A stretch of 64,000 nt of DNA from Mesobacillus subterraneus (lineage in GTDB: Bacteria > Bacillota > Bacilli > Bacillales > Cytobacillaceae), in the NCBI RefSeq assembly GCF_020524355.2, contig NZ_CP129019.1:3410001-3474000 (forward strand). The letters run 5' to 3'. How positions within the stretch are numbered: position 1 is the first letter of the stretch; every line of letters begins with the position of its first letter. Shown one piece after another: positions 15,637 through 25,574 of this stretch. A program made the position numbers and the translations under genes. Below the pieces are notes generated by a model. That model did not search any database. It was not told the origin of the DNA and saw only the letters and a list, made by a program, of their open reading frames with translations.

Positions 15637-17220
15637 CTAAATTTTAGCTGCATCGGATAGTGCCTTGGTGACATCCGTATCCTTCACACTAATCCATTTA
15701 TATACTCCATTTTCCAGCGCGAACCTCCATGCATAACCACTTGATGTGTTATAAAAGAGGTCGCCTAAATGCGTATTCTTATCATCAGTGGTTGTCCAAG
15801 TATTAGCAGGTGCATTGGATAGTGTTGGATCGTAGCTGTAAAACCAGCTTGTAATGTTCCCATCAATCTGATTTTGAATTTCAGTGATATCTTGCTGATA
15901 AGTTGTATTACTGACGTAATTTGTGAGCTGCTGATTCGTATAGGCTTTAGCTTCATCCCGGGCAGTGTTAGCTTTTACTTGTGCCCCATCTGGAGTTTCA
16001 GCTCCTACTTCAATTGCTTCTGTCGGAGTTACTTTAACCCATTCTACTCCGTCCCAGGTATACATAATTTCAGGAACAACCCCGGTCTGAATCCAAATAA
16101 CATTCGGCTTTCCTGGAGGAGCAGTCGGTGACTTGATCACCTTTGTTGCATATAGTGCCTGCAGCTCCCTCCAGGTCTTCATGACATCCTCTTTTTTGTA
16201 CTCGATGACTTCCCCAAGCTTATAGGACTTTTTCGCCTTATTGAAAACCGAGCGATCAACAAAAATAACCCTCGAATCCAAATACATCGGAGGGTTGAAG
16301 TGCTCATCTTTAATTTTCACTGAATCTCCAAGTCTGGTAATCTCATGTTCATATCCAAAGATATGCTCTAGACTAGCTGCCTCCACCTCGTATTCAATAG
16401 CAGCGGCGATCCGTTTCTTGAGTTCCGTTTCACCCAGCTGGGTTAGTCTTTCGAGTGTCATGTCCTGGTCAGATGATTCAGGAAAATACAATTGAGTAAG
16501 GTGCTGACCTTGCCAGTTCCAGTTCTGGAATGCTTCATCGTCTTCCACGGTCACTTCTAACCTTGTGCCATCTTGACGTTCTGGACCGATACAATGTAGT
16601 GCTGTGACAATTCGATCCGAGTAAACCTTTCGAGTGATTCCTATGAGGTCCTTGCCGAATACCGTTTCCTTGCCACGATTCAACCCTTGTTTTTTAATGA
16701 AGTCCACATATCGGCCCGTTATCTGGTCACCGTCAACTGTTACCCTGAATCGCAATTCGCAGTCGAACAAGGTGGAAATGGCTTTCAGTGCTTCATAAGC
16801 ATCCATGTGAGTTTCGATGGTCCATTTTCGGATACCGCTATACTCAACAATACCAACTTCCCATTTAAGTCCGCTGAGGACCATGCCTGCAGCTGTCTGG
16901 ATGGTCTGAGCATCGAGCACTTGTGGAGAAATATATTTTAGGTTTTTGATGTCTATAAAAGAACCTTTAGAGTATACCCCTTTCTCCATATATGCTGTTC
17001 GTTCTGAGGTTTTATCGACAATAAACTCTCGGTAATCCCCTTCTTCACCCGGTATCAGTAAACGAGTACGACTTCCGATGTCAGCTGCACCGGGTTCATT
17101 CACTGAAAGGATAAAGTCATAGGTTTCTTCGTTTTCTATTGAGTTTTCATGATTGTCCGACTTCACATGATTAATCCAATTAATGATTTCATCTTTTTGA
17201 TGATGCAGTATATGGATCAT
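15637..17220 (-). CDS. Tail-tip protein / tail endopeptidase (Tal), N-terminal part
   Basis: 527 residues up to TAG. The N-terminal 350 residues match the prophage tail endopeptidase (phage minor structural protein) domain (FILSVNEPGAADIGSRTRLL and a YREFIVDKT segment). The region after that resembles the linker to receptor-binding domains. ATG 17220 overlaps the Dit stop codon (ATGA), giving translational coupling. The protein forms the tail hub, baseplate tip and often the wall-degrading part. The full-length frame with the downstream part would be about 1240 residues. Confidence 0.85.
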   Translation of the reverse strand: MIHILHHQKDEIINWINHVKSDNHENSIENEETYDFILSVNEPGAADIGSRTRLLIPGEEGDYREFIVDKTSERTAYMEKGVYSKGSFIDIKNLKYISPQVLDAQTIQTAAGMVLSGLKWEVGIVEYSGIRKWTIETHMDAYEALKAISTLFDCELRFRVTVDGDQITGRYVDFIKKQGLNRGKETVFGKDLIGITRKVYSDRIVTALHCIGPERQDGTRLEVTVEDDEAFQNWNWQGQHLTQLYFPESSDQDMTLERLTQLGETELKKRIAAAIEYEVEAASLEHIFGYEHEITRLGDSVKIKDEHFNPPMYLDSRVIFVDRSVFNKAKKSYKLGEVIEYKKEDVMKTWRELQALYATKVIKSPTAPPGKPNVIWIQTGVVPEIMYTWDGVEWVKVTPTEAIEVGAETPDGAQVKANTARDEAKAYTNQQLTNYVSNTTYQQDITEIQNQIDGNITSWFYSYDPTLSNAPANTWTTTDDKNTHLGDLFYNTSSGYAWRFALENGVYKWISVKDTDVTKALSDAAKI

Positions 17221-18668
17221 CGATATGGTGGACTCCATTCTGCTTCGACTTTTCCAATCACTTCAGGAGGGCTGAAGACTACCGGGTTATCTCCTGGTCT
17301 CAGTCCAAAGAAGCGTGCGCCGAAATCTTTCTTATAAAAAAATTCTCCGTTTTTAAGGATTACGCTACGTGCGTAGTCAAATTCAAAGACGTCACCCTCT
17401 AAACCAATGTAAGGTATTTGGCTTTCTGATAGCTGATTCAGATTGAACACCTTCAAGTCCTGGATACTCATTTGAGAAGGTGTGGATGTACCATTCGCCC
17501 CAATGTGGACGACTACATGTGCGACCTTGCTAGTAAATTGATTATTAAGATCTGTCCATTCTACAAGCTTTCTGGCTGTCCTTTGGTCTGCCTGTCCGTT
17601 AATGAATTTGCACACATAAGCAGTCCATTTGTTTCCCTTATTGGTCAGCTGCAGTAATCCGTTAAAGTCATGCCATGTGTTCCAATTGGTTCCGTACTCG
17701 TTGATTAGGAAGGTATTAACGACATTATCGCCTACCCTGATTTCAACGATGTTCCCGCCCTGGCCTTTGGATATGTCCTTTATGGCCAGTTTGGCCACAG
17801 CTTTTTTATTTACATCAAGCAAGTAGAGTTCAATGCGTCCTACCTTTGACAGATCATCATTATCCAGAATTGGTTGTAAAGCAACCTCAAAGTCAGCCAA
17901 TTCCTGGCCAAGGGATTTAATCTTAGCCGGACCGTGCCAACTGGTGCCAGTGCCAAATGACGAAGCATAAAACTTGGCTCCATCACTTGCCATGGTTCCT
18001 GTTACGACACCGCCATCGATGTCTGTATTGGCAGCATCTCCCCATCCAGTTAGCGTTGACATCGTATCATGCAGGATTGTCTCTTTTTCAGCGACTGCAG
18101 CCTTATCTATATCTACTGGACGGCCAATCCTCATATAATCATTTTCACCGATGATATCCAGATAAGTGGTAGGCTGTTTCAACGTGACTTTTATATTTGG
18201 TTTAGCATCCACTGTGCCATCGTTTCTTAACACAACCGGCGCTGCTAAATCTATAATAGGAGGATTCGTCTTTAACGGGCCGTATTTGTATGGGTCCGGG
18301 CAAATAAAAGTGATTTCGCCTTCTCCTATTCTCAACATTTCTTGAATATCTAACGTTCCTGAGACAACAGCAAAATATGTTCTGGTAGGGTATTTATCAA
18401 ATATCAAGGGGACTGCTTTTTCCGTCACTAACCATTGTGCTAATTCTTCCTCTTTTTTCAATAAATCGGCGTCATCAATACCTTGAAAAAAGATAGGTTG
18501 TTTAATAACTCTGACCTCTGTATCAGTACTCTCAAGGTGAGCACCAGGCATTCCCGGAACCTTTAAAAAGTTTCTTGTTAGAGAGGCAAAGATTTGTTCC
18601 GTTTTCCCTTCATCATCGCAAAATACAAAGTTCTTCCTAATTCCATTAAAAGTAAAGGAGTATGTCAT
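17217..18668 (-). CDS. Distal tail protein Dit, enlarged (probable evolved Dit)
   Basis: 483 residues from ATG 18668. The N-terminal 160 residues are the Dit/siphovirus tail component (VRVIKQPIFFQGIDDADLL, then GEITFICPDPYKYG). Classical Dit proteins have about 250 residues. Here a beta-rich module of about 200 residues (roughly 200-410) is inserted before the conserved C-terminal end (KNGEFFYKKDFGARFFGLRP). Such insertions are carbohydrate-binding modules in known evolved Dits, so it may help host binding. The start was chosen for AGAGGTG upstream; GTG 18677 is an alternative. Confidence 0.88.
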   Translation of the reverse strand: MTYSFTFNGIRKNFVFCDDEGKTEQIFASLTRNFLKVPGMPGAHLESTDTEVRVIKQPIFFQGIDDADLLKKEEELAQWLVTEKAVPLIFDKYPTRTYFAVVSGTLDIQEMLRIGEGEITFICPDPYKYGPLKTNPPIIDLAAPVVLRNDGTVDAKPNIKVTLKQPTTYLDIIGENDYMRIGRPVDIDKAAVAEKETILHDTMSTLTGWGDAANTDIDGGVVTGTMASDGAKFYASSFGTGTSWHGPAKIKSLGQELADFEVALQPILDNDDLSKVGRIELYLLDVNKKAVAKLAIKDISKGQGGNIVEIRVGDNVVNTFLINEYGTNWNTWHDFNGLLQLTNKGNKWTAYVCKFINGQADQRTARKLVEWTDLNNQFTSKVAHVVVHIGANGTSTPSQMSIQDLKVFNLNQLSESQIPYIGLEGDVFEFDYARSVILKNGEFFYKKDFGARFFGLRPGDNPVVFSPPEVIGKVEAEWSPPYR

Positions 18669-18673
18669 GCTAC

Positions 18674-21056
18674 TCACCTCTTAAACCTTCCGTTACGAAA
18701 CTCTTGCATTTCTGTCACTGGATCAACAACCAACTCTGCTAAAACTTGAGCATCTGGCGTCATCATTACAATTTGTATGGACTGCTTGATGTCTCTCATT
18801 GTTGAAGCGATACCACGACCAATGGCACTAAGGTTCTCCTCGTTTAAAGGAAGTGCCGCTTCAGGTCCGGCTTCTCCTCCGCCCTGGAGCTGACCGCCAT
18901 ATGCTCCGAAAATGGTAGGTCTTGTGAAGATTGCACCTTGCGCATTCCATTTTACTGATAATCTTGGTACGCCCTCTTCAAGCCATTTAACCGGGTTCAT
19001 CGAGCCTTTGATCTGGAATGTTGGCATCTTTAATTTTGGCCATTTAAATTGGAAGTTGAACAGTCCTTTTATTTGATCAATAGCTTTGGCAATGGCATCT
19101 TTCGCTTTTTTAAATGGACTTATAATCACTTCCCCTACCTTTCTGAATATATCCCCAGCTTTTTTCTGCAAGTCATCGAATTTGCCAGTCACTTTTTTGT
19201 AGATGTCGATTACCGTATCTGCAGTTTTACCACCAAATGTTTTAAATATTTTTAAGATCTTACCCATGAATCCAAGTTGCAGAAGTCCCCAAATAGCTTC
19301 TACTGCTCCAAAGAAAATTTGTTTCGCTCCTTCCCACATTCCTTTAAAGTCACCAGTTAAAAGAGATGAGAAAAGTTTAACAATCCCCAAAATGATATTT
19401 AGTCCGCCATCAATTACATTTTTTACTGCGCCAATAAAATCCATAATTATTGATTTTAAAAATGGAAGAAGAACCTTTAGAGCCGCCTTTATTTGAGAGC
19501 CATTTTCGTCCCAAAATTGCTTTATTTTGTTGAGGTTTTCTTGTATATATGGCACGACAACATCTAATACATCTTTAATGATTGTTTTTATTCCGTTAAA
19601 GACTTCAGAAACTTTGGTGCGAAATCCCTCAGATTCTTTTGCAGTGTTGATAAATTCTGTAGCCCATTCAATCATCTTTGTTGTGAATTCAGTGGCATCA
19701 GTGACTAACGGCCGCAGAGTATCGCCAAGTTCTTTCAATGCCATCTGATGTTCAACCTCTGCCTCATTTGCTTCGATCAATGCTTTGTTAGATTGTTGGT
19801 AGGATTCATAAAAACTTTTAACTCCGGTATCTGATAATGTCTGCAACACATAGTCGGTTTCTGAGCCATTCTTTTTTTGCTTTAGCCAGACCTTCATTGA
19901 ACTTATCTACAGACATACCGCTTCGTTCCAACAACTCCGCGAAGGATCCAGCCGCTTCCCCAACCGCAAAGGTCTCTTGAATACCATCGGCGATTCCTTC
20001 CGTTGATAAGGTATCCGAGAATTGGATATACGCACCGTTAACATACTCGATCGCTTCTGCTAGCTGGTTATCATCAAAGTTTGTCGCCATGAGGTTAGAG
20101 ACTGTTTCTACCGCTGCACCTGTGTCCCCACTAACCGCAGCTACCTTTTTAAAAGAATCTTCCACGATCTTGCCCGTGAATCCCCAGGTTTCCGCATTTG
20201 ACTGAAGGCGAGCCAGTTCTGTACTCAATTCCTTGGTACTCTCAGCAAGACTGCCAATAGCTGCAATTGGTAACGCAGCCGCTAATCCTGCTAAGGCAGG
20301 ACCTAACTTACCAACCTTTCCTTTGGAGAATTCCATTTCATTGCCGGTATCTTCCGTTACCTGGCCAAGCTTCCCCATCTCAATTCGAGCTCGATTTAAC
20401 TTAGTTTCCAGTTGCTTGACCTCGATAGAATTATCTCCGTATGCTTTTTTCGCCTCTTTTAATTGACCCTCAAGGTTGCCAAGCACCTTATCTGCTAGCT
20501 TCATTTGTTGTGTATATTGCTTTTGTGCAAGCTTTGCTCGCTCTGCAGCACTTGCAGTTTCATCTAATTCTGCATTTTGCAAATCAAATGAACTGATCAA
20601 CCTTTTTTGTTCTACTTCTAGCAACTTCGCTTCATCAGAAAGACTATTTAAATTGTCCTTTGCTTCGATGATTTCCTGTGTCTGCTCCGACAACCCTTTC
20701 GTTACTCTTTCCAAAGATTTTTGCAGTTTAATTTCAGCGTTTTCCGCATCTAAAACACGGCCGTGCATCCTGGTGAGCTGTTCGGTAGTAGTCTTGGAAT
20801 CCTTTGTCATAGCTTCATATTCACTACGCAACATTTTGGTACGCTTTTGAGCACCTTCCATCTGAATTTCAAGCTTTTTCTTTTCGGCTCGAAGCTTATC
20901 TGTTGCAGAGGCGTCCTGTCCCATGGCTGCTACATGATTCCTATATTCTTTAGCAGCAGTGTTCATCACCGCATTGATTTGCTTCAATGTATTGGCGTAC
21001 TGGACCTGTCCGTCCATCTTAAAGTTAAGGACAACATTTTTAGCCTTATCCGTCAT
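18674..21056 (-). pseudogene. Tail tape measure protein, frameshifted by one base
   Basis: Two overlapping frames (21056-19818 and 19897-18674) join into one protein of about 790 residues. The N-terminal 250 residues are coiled-coil. A hydrophobic middle (LGPALAGLAAALPIAAIG) and a tail rich in hydrophobic helices (IIMDFIGAVKNVIDGGLNII) are typical of a tape measure. The break is in a run of seven A (T at 19872-19878): removing one A gives GLAKAKKNGSETDYVL without a gap. The shift needed is +1 (or -2), so it is not a classic -1 site. Possible causes are sequencing error, mutation, or transcriptional slippage on A7. Confidence 0.85.
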
Positions 21057-21070
21057 ATTCTCACCTCACT

Positions 21071-21295
21071 TTACATAAATGGAGTCTGATCCAGTGTATA
21101 AATTTGTTTATCTGAAACTAAAGCATCTGGGTTTGTATATCGAAGATGCATGATGTATTGCTTTAGCAAATGGTTAGGGGTGCTATTGAATAAGTCGTCT
21201 CTGCTCCAATTAAGCAACGTATTGGCGACAAAAAAGTAAAAATCCCAATCCAATGCGGACTGGGACTCGTCGGCTTTCGCCAATACGTTCTTTAC
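21071..21295 (-). CDS. Tail assembly chaperone, frameshift extension (GT-type)
   Basis: The frame continues from the slippery site at 21301-21295 for 74 codons (VKNVLAKADESQSALDWDFY and on). It has no good Shine-Dalgarno, so it should be made only as a fusion of about 202 residues with the upstream gene, as in lambda G/GT. Such T domains bind the tail tube and recruit it to the tape measure. It sits between chaperone G and tape measure, the universal position. Confidence 0.8.
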   Translation of the reverse strand, partial: VKNVLAKADESQSALDWDFYFFVANTLLNWSRDDLFNSTPNHLLKQYIMHLRYTNPDALVSDKQIYTLDQTPFM

Positions 21296-21678
21296 TTTTT
21301 TTCGCTTTTAATCTTCTCCATATCAGCTTTCTGGAAGTTTTGGTTGCTGAAGATATTAAGTACTGTTTGAAAGACACCTGGAAGATCATGCAGTGGGATC
21401 GAGTTCTCAATTTCGAAAGGTGTACAATCCGTCCCGGCACTTTTCACCATTGCATAGATTAAAGCGTTCATTAACCGAACTTCATTTTTGCCCATGGTAA
21501 TAGTTTTTTTCTTCATCATCTGATTGATATCTTTTTCAAATACATGGTATGGCTTACCGTACGCTTCCTCGATGTAAGGGAAACTTTTAAAAGTAAAGAT
21601 GACGGGAATCGTTACTCCTTGAATGTTAATAGAATCCCTGTTGATATTAATGTTTACTAGATCACTTAATTTCGCCAT
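21292..21678 (-). CDS. Tail assembly chaperone (G-type)
   Basis: 128 residues, mixed alpha/beta, starting MAKLSDLVNININRDSINI. It lies between tail tube and tape measure genes and ends with KSEKK just after a slippery heptamer. It is the short form of the tail assembly chaperone; a minority of ribosomes should make the extended form. Both coat the tape measure during tail assembly and are absent from the virion. Confidence 0.85.
   Translation of the reverse strand: MAKLSDLVNININRDSINIQGVTIPVIFTFKSFPYIEEAYGKPYHVFEKDINQMMKKKTITMGKNEVRLMNALIYAMVKSAGTDCTPFEIENSIPLHDLPGVFQTVLNIFSNQNFQKADMEKIKSEKK
21295..21301 (-). promoter_or_regulatory. -1 programmed frameshift heptamer A AAA AAG
   Basis: In the zero frame the codons are GAA AAA AAG TAA, so the heptamer is in correct X-XXY-YYZ phase and the stop follows at once. 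Slipping back one base enters the open frame of the extension. Confidence 0.85.
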
Positions 21679-21683
21679 TTAGA

Positions 21684-22316
21684 TCACGCTCCTGTAGGTG
21701 CAGGGAATAGAGTCTCTAGTTGAGATTCGTCTGAAACTACCTGTGCCATAAAATCTTCCGCAGTGATGCCTGTGGCACCGTCTCGGGCAGAGTTGAAGTC
21801 TACCTTGGTAACATTGTTGAAGAGCAATGGTGAAGCTGTCATAACCAACTGTTGGGTTGGAATTGTCGATTCTTCAGTGTTAGTTGTGTATGTTTCTTGT
21901 GGTGGAGTTACCTGGACACGAGGATACCATCTTGCGATTTTGTCACCGCTACTCAATGGTGCGATAAAACCTACTGCAAAGTATGGTAATTCCTTCACAT
22001 CAGATTTTTCAAATACAATTCCCTTGGTAGCAAGGAACCCCATAATTTTATCCATTACTTCCACAGGCAGTGCAGTGTGGTCCAAAGTCAAAGCAAATGT
22101 GGAATTCTTCGTCGCGTTGACGAACAATTTATTAGAAGCCCACTTAGTTGCTGTTGTTGGATTCCCCTGGATCCCGATAGTTTCAATCGTCGGCAAACTA
22201 TAAATTTCTGGATCGTAAGTGGGTACCACATCTGCTGTGTCTTTTCCACCAGTCATCATAGCGATATATAAATTTTCCACGCCAACTGGATATAGCATTT
22301 CTTTTGCTTTCGTCAT
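21684..22316 (-). CDS. Major tail protein (tail tube, phi13 type)
   Basis: 210 residues, beta-rich, with the major-tail-protein start AKEMLYPVGVENLYIAMMTG. It is followed by the chaperones, as in most siphoviruses. It polymerises into the tail tube around the tape measure. It starts 8 bases after the preceding gene. Confidence 0.9.
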   Translation of the reverse strand: MTKAKEMLYPVGVENLYIAMMTGGKDTADVVPTYDPEIYSLPTIETIGIQGNPTTATKWASNKLFVNATKNSTFALTLDHTALPVEVMDKIMGFLATKGIVFEKSDVKELPYFAVGFIAPLSSGDKIARWYPRVQVTPPQETYTTNTEESTIPTQQLVMTASPLLFNNVTKVDFNSARDGATGITAEDFMAQVVSDESQLETLFPAPTGA

Positions 22317-22323
22317 TTAAAAC

Positions 22324-22701
22324 TCAACCTCCCATTTTGTCGATGATCTTACTGACCATGATCTCGACGATTTTGTCACCTTCTGCATCAAAGGTATTCT
22401 GAACAAAGTGCTGTCCTTTTACCTTCCCCTTGCCATTTGATTTCTTATGGCTATGTTCTACCAAATACCAGTACCAGGCGTCATCTTCGAATTCAACTGA
22501 AACAAGGTCGTCTTTCACAACGACCTTAAGACTGTCTCTTAGGTGCTTCTTGTTCATATCAGAACTTTTGATTCGAGGTTTTAATTTCTGTACAAAATAT
22601 TTTGCCGCTTCATCCAGGACATTCAGCTCAACCTTCTTATCAACTTTCAAGAGCGTGTTAATCTCCTCAAGTGCTTCTGCAAAACCATTGTTATTATTCA
22701 T
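22324..22701 (-). CDS. HK97 gp10-like tail component (neck/tail completion)
   Basis: 125 residues. Shows the HK97-gp10 pattern: an N-terminal helix, KHLRDSLKVVV, YWYLVEHSHKK, and the C-terminal AEGDKIVEIMVSKI helix. These proteins complete the neck-tail junction. It overlaps the upstream gene by 8 bases. Confidence 0.85.
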   Translation of the reverse strand: MNNNNGFAEALEEINTLLKVDKKVELNVLDEAAKYFVQKLKPRIKSSDMNKKHLRDSLKVVVKDDLVSVEFEDDAWYWYLVEHSHKKSNGKGKVKGQHFVQNTFDAEGDKIVEIMVSKIIDKMGG

Positions 22702-23026
22702 TCACACACCTCACCATCGTAATAAACTGTGTGATAGTATCATCGTTTTCATCATAAGGAATTCCGATGAGGGGGCTGAATTCCACTCCATGTTCATTAA
22801 ACACTTTTTTCAAAGGCTCAAAGTCTGTTTCAGTCCCCTTTGTGATAACCGCAATTTGATAAAGAGGCATTGATTTAAGAACCTTTGACGACGATCGCTT
22901 ATGGATTTCGTTCACGAATTCATAAATTATATATGGATAAACAGCAGTTGTTGGGGCTTCATCACGATAAACCGGAATACCGGATTCTTTCATAATGGTC
23001 CTTAATTGCTGGAAATTAATTTGCAT
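22694..23026 (-). CDS. Tail terminator-like phage protein
   Basis: 110 residues with alternating strand/helix pattern (PVYRDEAPTTAVYPYIIYEF, then MPLYQIAVITKGT). Size and position, after the head-closure gene and before the gp10-like gene, fit the tail terminator/tail completion group. The family assignment is from position more than sequence. It overlaps both neighbours. Confidence 0.6.
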   Translation of the reverse strand: MQINFQQLRTIMKESGIPVYRDEAPTTAVYPYIIYEFVNEIHKRSSSKVLKSMPLYQIAVITKGTETDFEPLKKVFNEHGVEFSPLIGIPYDENDDTITQFITMVRCVNE

Positions 23027-23351
23027 AGGATAAACTCAACTCCATCATGCGCTCATCCTCTTTCGTATAGATACGCTCGATATTATATTTTTTACCGCGA
23101 ATCTCAATCCGGTACTCTTTTTGATTGTCCTCGATGGCTCGATCCAACCGCACTTCAATCTTCTTCACTATTTCATTAACATCTCGATCGGCAAAAATCT
23201 TGTCTGTGGAGGTAACACCAAGATTGGCATATTTAATTTTTCGCTCTAAAGGATAGCCCATGACTGGACGATCTGTTTCAGGGTCAATGGTTTCTCCTAA
23301 CTTTAAAAGTTCAGCCGTCCATTGCAGCTTATTAGATTGTCGTTTCGGCAT
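23016..23351 (-). CDS. Head-tail joining (head closure) protein
   Basis: 111 residues from ATG 23351, with AGGAGGTG upstream; TTG 23360 is too close to that site. It is beta-rich and ends KYNIERIYTKEDERMMELSL, typical of phage head closure proteins that seal the connector after packaging. It overlaps the preceding stop. Confidence 0.75.
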   Translation of the reverse strand: MPKRQSNKLQWTAELLKLGETIDPETDRPVMGYPLERKIKYANLGVTSTDKIFADRDVNEIVKKIEVRLDRAIEDNQKEYRIEIRGKKYNIERIYTKEDERMMELSLSYAN

Positions 23352-23601
23352 CTTCTTCAAACACCTCCTGAATAATAAAAGGTGTCATAGCATCAAGAGC
23401 TTGTTCCAGTTCCTTTTCTGATACACGGTACTCGTAGAATATCCCAGCAAACATGATAATTAGCCATTCATCTTGTCCACCAGTTGCTTTCTTAACATAT
23501 TTTTTACCACGTTCAATATAAAAAGGGAGCATGGTTTCATCCATGCCCTCCTCCCAGTGGATATGCGACTTTAATTTTTCAAGATACTGAGTATCTGTCA
23601 T
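23332..23601 (-). CDS. Head-tail connector (gp6-like adaptor)
   Basis: 89 residues, all-helical, with the adaptor pattern MLPFYIERGKKYVKKATG and a C-terminal helix. It lies directly after the capsid gene. The family (HK97 gp6/SPP1 gp15) forms the ring below the portal. Confidence 0.75.
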   Translation of the reverse strand: MTDTQYLEKLKSHIHWEEGMDETMLPFYIERGKKYVKKATGGQDEWLIIMFAGIFYEYRVSEKELEQALDAMTPFIIQEVFEEDAETTI

Positions 23602-23607
23602 AAGCTA

Positions 23608-24993
23608 TTAACCTCCTACAGGGGCAGTAGCTCCTACTTCATAACGATAAACAGCCGGCTCGTGTGGGCTGTAAACCAACTGACCATCAAGCAGGTTGTA
23701 GATTTGGAAACCGATACGGTTTGTTGCATGGAACGCTTCCACAAGTTTCTGCATTTGCATTGCACCAATGACATCTTGGATACGGAATTTGCTGATATCA
23801 CCGAAATAGAAGATTGGAGCATTAGAATCCGTGCCATCTGCCGAATCTGTAAAGTCCAACTTGTGACCAAGTAATTTATAACTCACACCATCAGTTGCAT
23901 CTACATGCAACAAAGGACGACCTGTTGTGTCGGTCATTCCTTCAAGCACCGTCAATGCAGCACGGTTTACAATCCACATCGATTTCTTCAAGACTTCGGT
24001 AACCGGTTGGTTTTTCATTTTTACAAGTTGTTGGTACAGCTTTTGTGAATATCCATCTGCATTAATATCCACTGGGGTTGACTCGTAATATGCAACTGCC
24101 TTTTTAGCGAGCGCACCAGGGTTTTCATTACCCACATCATCCCCATTGAACATATAGTTAGTTTCCTTGCGAACATAAGCCTTCTTAAGCTCTTCAATGA
24201 CAATGTCTTCAACATTCACACCTGAAGTATTGATGAGCTTCTTGGAAACTGTCGCAAGAGCATCAAACTCAACAGGAGACAGATAGATTTCATCGAATTC
24301 GATGTCTGTTTCTGGAATTGGATTAGGCCCGATGTGGCGCTCAGTTTTAACCACATTAGCTTCTGCCTTTTTAACCAGTACAGGATACTTCACATTGCCT
24401 TTAGTTTTAACACGAGTACCATACTTACGCAGCAAGTTCTCTTCCTGAGCATAAGTAATGATTTCACTGGCAATAACTTCAGGGATAGTAACGGAACCAT
24501 TATTCGTTTCAACGCCCAATGCCCTTGCTTCCGATTCAGAGATTTTACCAACAACGAAATTAGCAAACGCCGAACGAATCTCTTTTTCTTTTGTCTTAGT
24601 AGATTTTGCTCCACGGGTTGAAAGGCCAGATGCAATTTGCGTCATAAGAGCATTTCTCTTTTCCGTGCTCAACACATTAACAGGAGAGCGTTGCTCTTCC
24701 GGATCTGTGGATGGTGTATCTTCAGGATCATTGTCCGGACTCTCTGGATCTGTGTCAGAACGACCCTCTGTATCCTCATCAGCTGGTGGTGCATCTTCTG
24801 GATTATCATCACCGTCACCCATGTTAGCAAGCGCATCTGCAATATCTTGAGCCTCGTCAGCAAGCTCCTGCACTTCTGCCTGAACAGTTTCTAAATCTTC
24901 AGCACGCACCTCATTCTTCTCAAGCTTCTTGCGCAGTTCAGTTAGACGCTTTTTGTTTCTCTTTTGCATAGCTAGCAATTGTTTTTTGTTCAT
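23608..24993 (-). CDS. Major capsid protein, HK97 family
   Basis: 461 residues. Residues 1-60 are a coiled-coil delta/scaffold domain. A very acidic Pro/Asp-rich linker (about 60-105) follows, and the mature capsid fold begins near residue 120 (IRSAFANFVVGKISESEARA). Conserved HK97 segments include PVLVKKAEANVVKTERHIGP and FDEIYLSPVEFDALATVSKK. The acidic N-terminus is probably removed by the adjacent protease during maturation. The ATG overlaps the protease stop (ATGA). Confidence 0.95.
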   Translation of the reverse strand: MNKKQLLAMQKRNKKRLTELRKKLEKNEVRAEDLETVQAEVQELADEAQDIADALANMGDGDDNPEDAPPADEDTEGRSDTDPESPDNDPEDTPSTDPEEQRSPVNVLSTEKRNALMTQIASGLSTRGAKSTKTKEKEIRSAFANFVVGKISESEARALGVETNNGSVTIPEVIASEIITYAQEENLLRKYGTRVKTKGNVKYPVLVKKAEANVVKTERHIGPNPIPETDIEFDEIYLSPVEFDALATVSKKLINTSGVNVEDIVIEELKKAYVRKETNYMFNGDDVGNENPGALAKKAVAYYESTPVDINADGYSQKLYQQLVKMKNQPVTEVLKKSMWIVNRAALTVLEGMTDTTGRPLLHVDATDGVSYKLLGHKLDFTDSADGTDSNAPIFYFGDISKFRIQDVIGAMQMQKLVEAFHATNRIGFQIYNLLDGQLVYSPHEPAVYRYEVGATAPVGG

Positions 24994-25574
24994 TTTTCCA
25001 AAACTCCCTTTATTTGATTTATTAGTTTAATACGCATTTCAACATATTTATCGATTTCTTTACTTCGAACGAGAGCAGCTTCTGTGTCATCATATGCCGG
25101 GAGGGAGACTATACTAATTTCAAATAATTCAACTTCATGAATAGTACGCAACGCTGGTTCAACGGAATAATCCCAGGTCTCTTTCCCAGCATCTTCAATA
25201 TAAAATCCAAAAGAACACTGGTTTATGTCCCCTCTTGCCATGCTCTCTGCAAGATCCCGAGCAAGCGAGGTATTCGGCAACTCGACTTCAAATTTTAGCC
25301 CTCTGTCGTCCTCTGAGAGCCTCAGTGTGCCGCTTTTCGTTCTACCTAGGACATTGTTCCAGTCATGATTGAACAGGGCCCTTATATCGCTGTTTGTCGC
25401 GATAGACCTGCTGAACGCACCTGGCATAATGATTTCTTCAAAGTAATCACCAATACTGGTCTTAGAATTAAAAACAGCTGCATACCCGCTAATCATGGCA
25501 GGCTGGTCATTGATCGCATCACGAGTTTTTAAATTGGTGATGTCAATTGTCCTCAGTTCCCTTTTCTTTGTCAT
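24990..25574 (-). CDS. Prohead (HK97-type) maturation protease
   Basis: 194 residues. Catalytic features of the U35/S78 family: histidine in IRALFNHDWNNVLGRTKSG and serine in INQCSFGFYIED. It cleaves the scaffold domain of the capsid protein. It overlaps portal by 32 bases and capsid by 4. Start ATG 25574 follows GGAGGTGATGTGA. Confidence 0.93.
   Translation of the reverse strand: MTKKRELRTIDITNLKTRDAINDQPAMISGYAAVFNSKTSIGDYFEEIIMPGAFSRSIATNSDIRALFNHDWNNVLGRTKSGTLRLSEDDRGLKFEVELPNTSLARDLAESMARGDINQCSFGFYIEDAGKETWDYSVEPALRTIHEVELFEISIVSLPAYDDTEAALVRSKEIDKYVEMRIKLINQIKGVLEK

Noticed and set aside
19818..19897. Programmed -1 frameshift in the tape measure gene
   Set aside because: The overlap needs +1 (or -2), not -1, and tape measures are normally single frames; a one-base homopolymer error or mutation is simpler.
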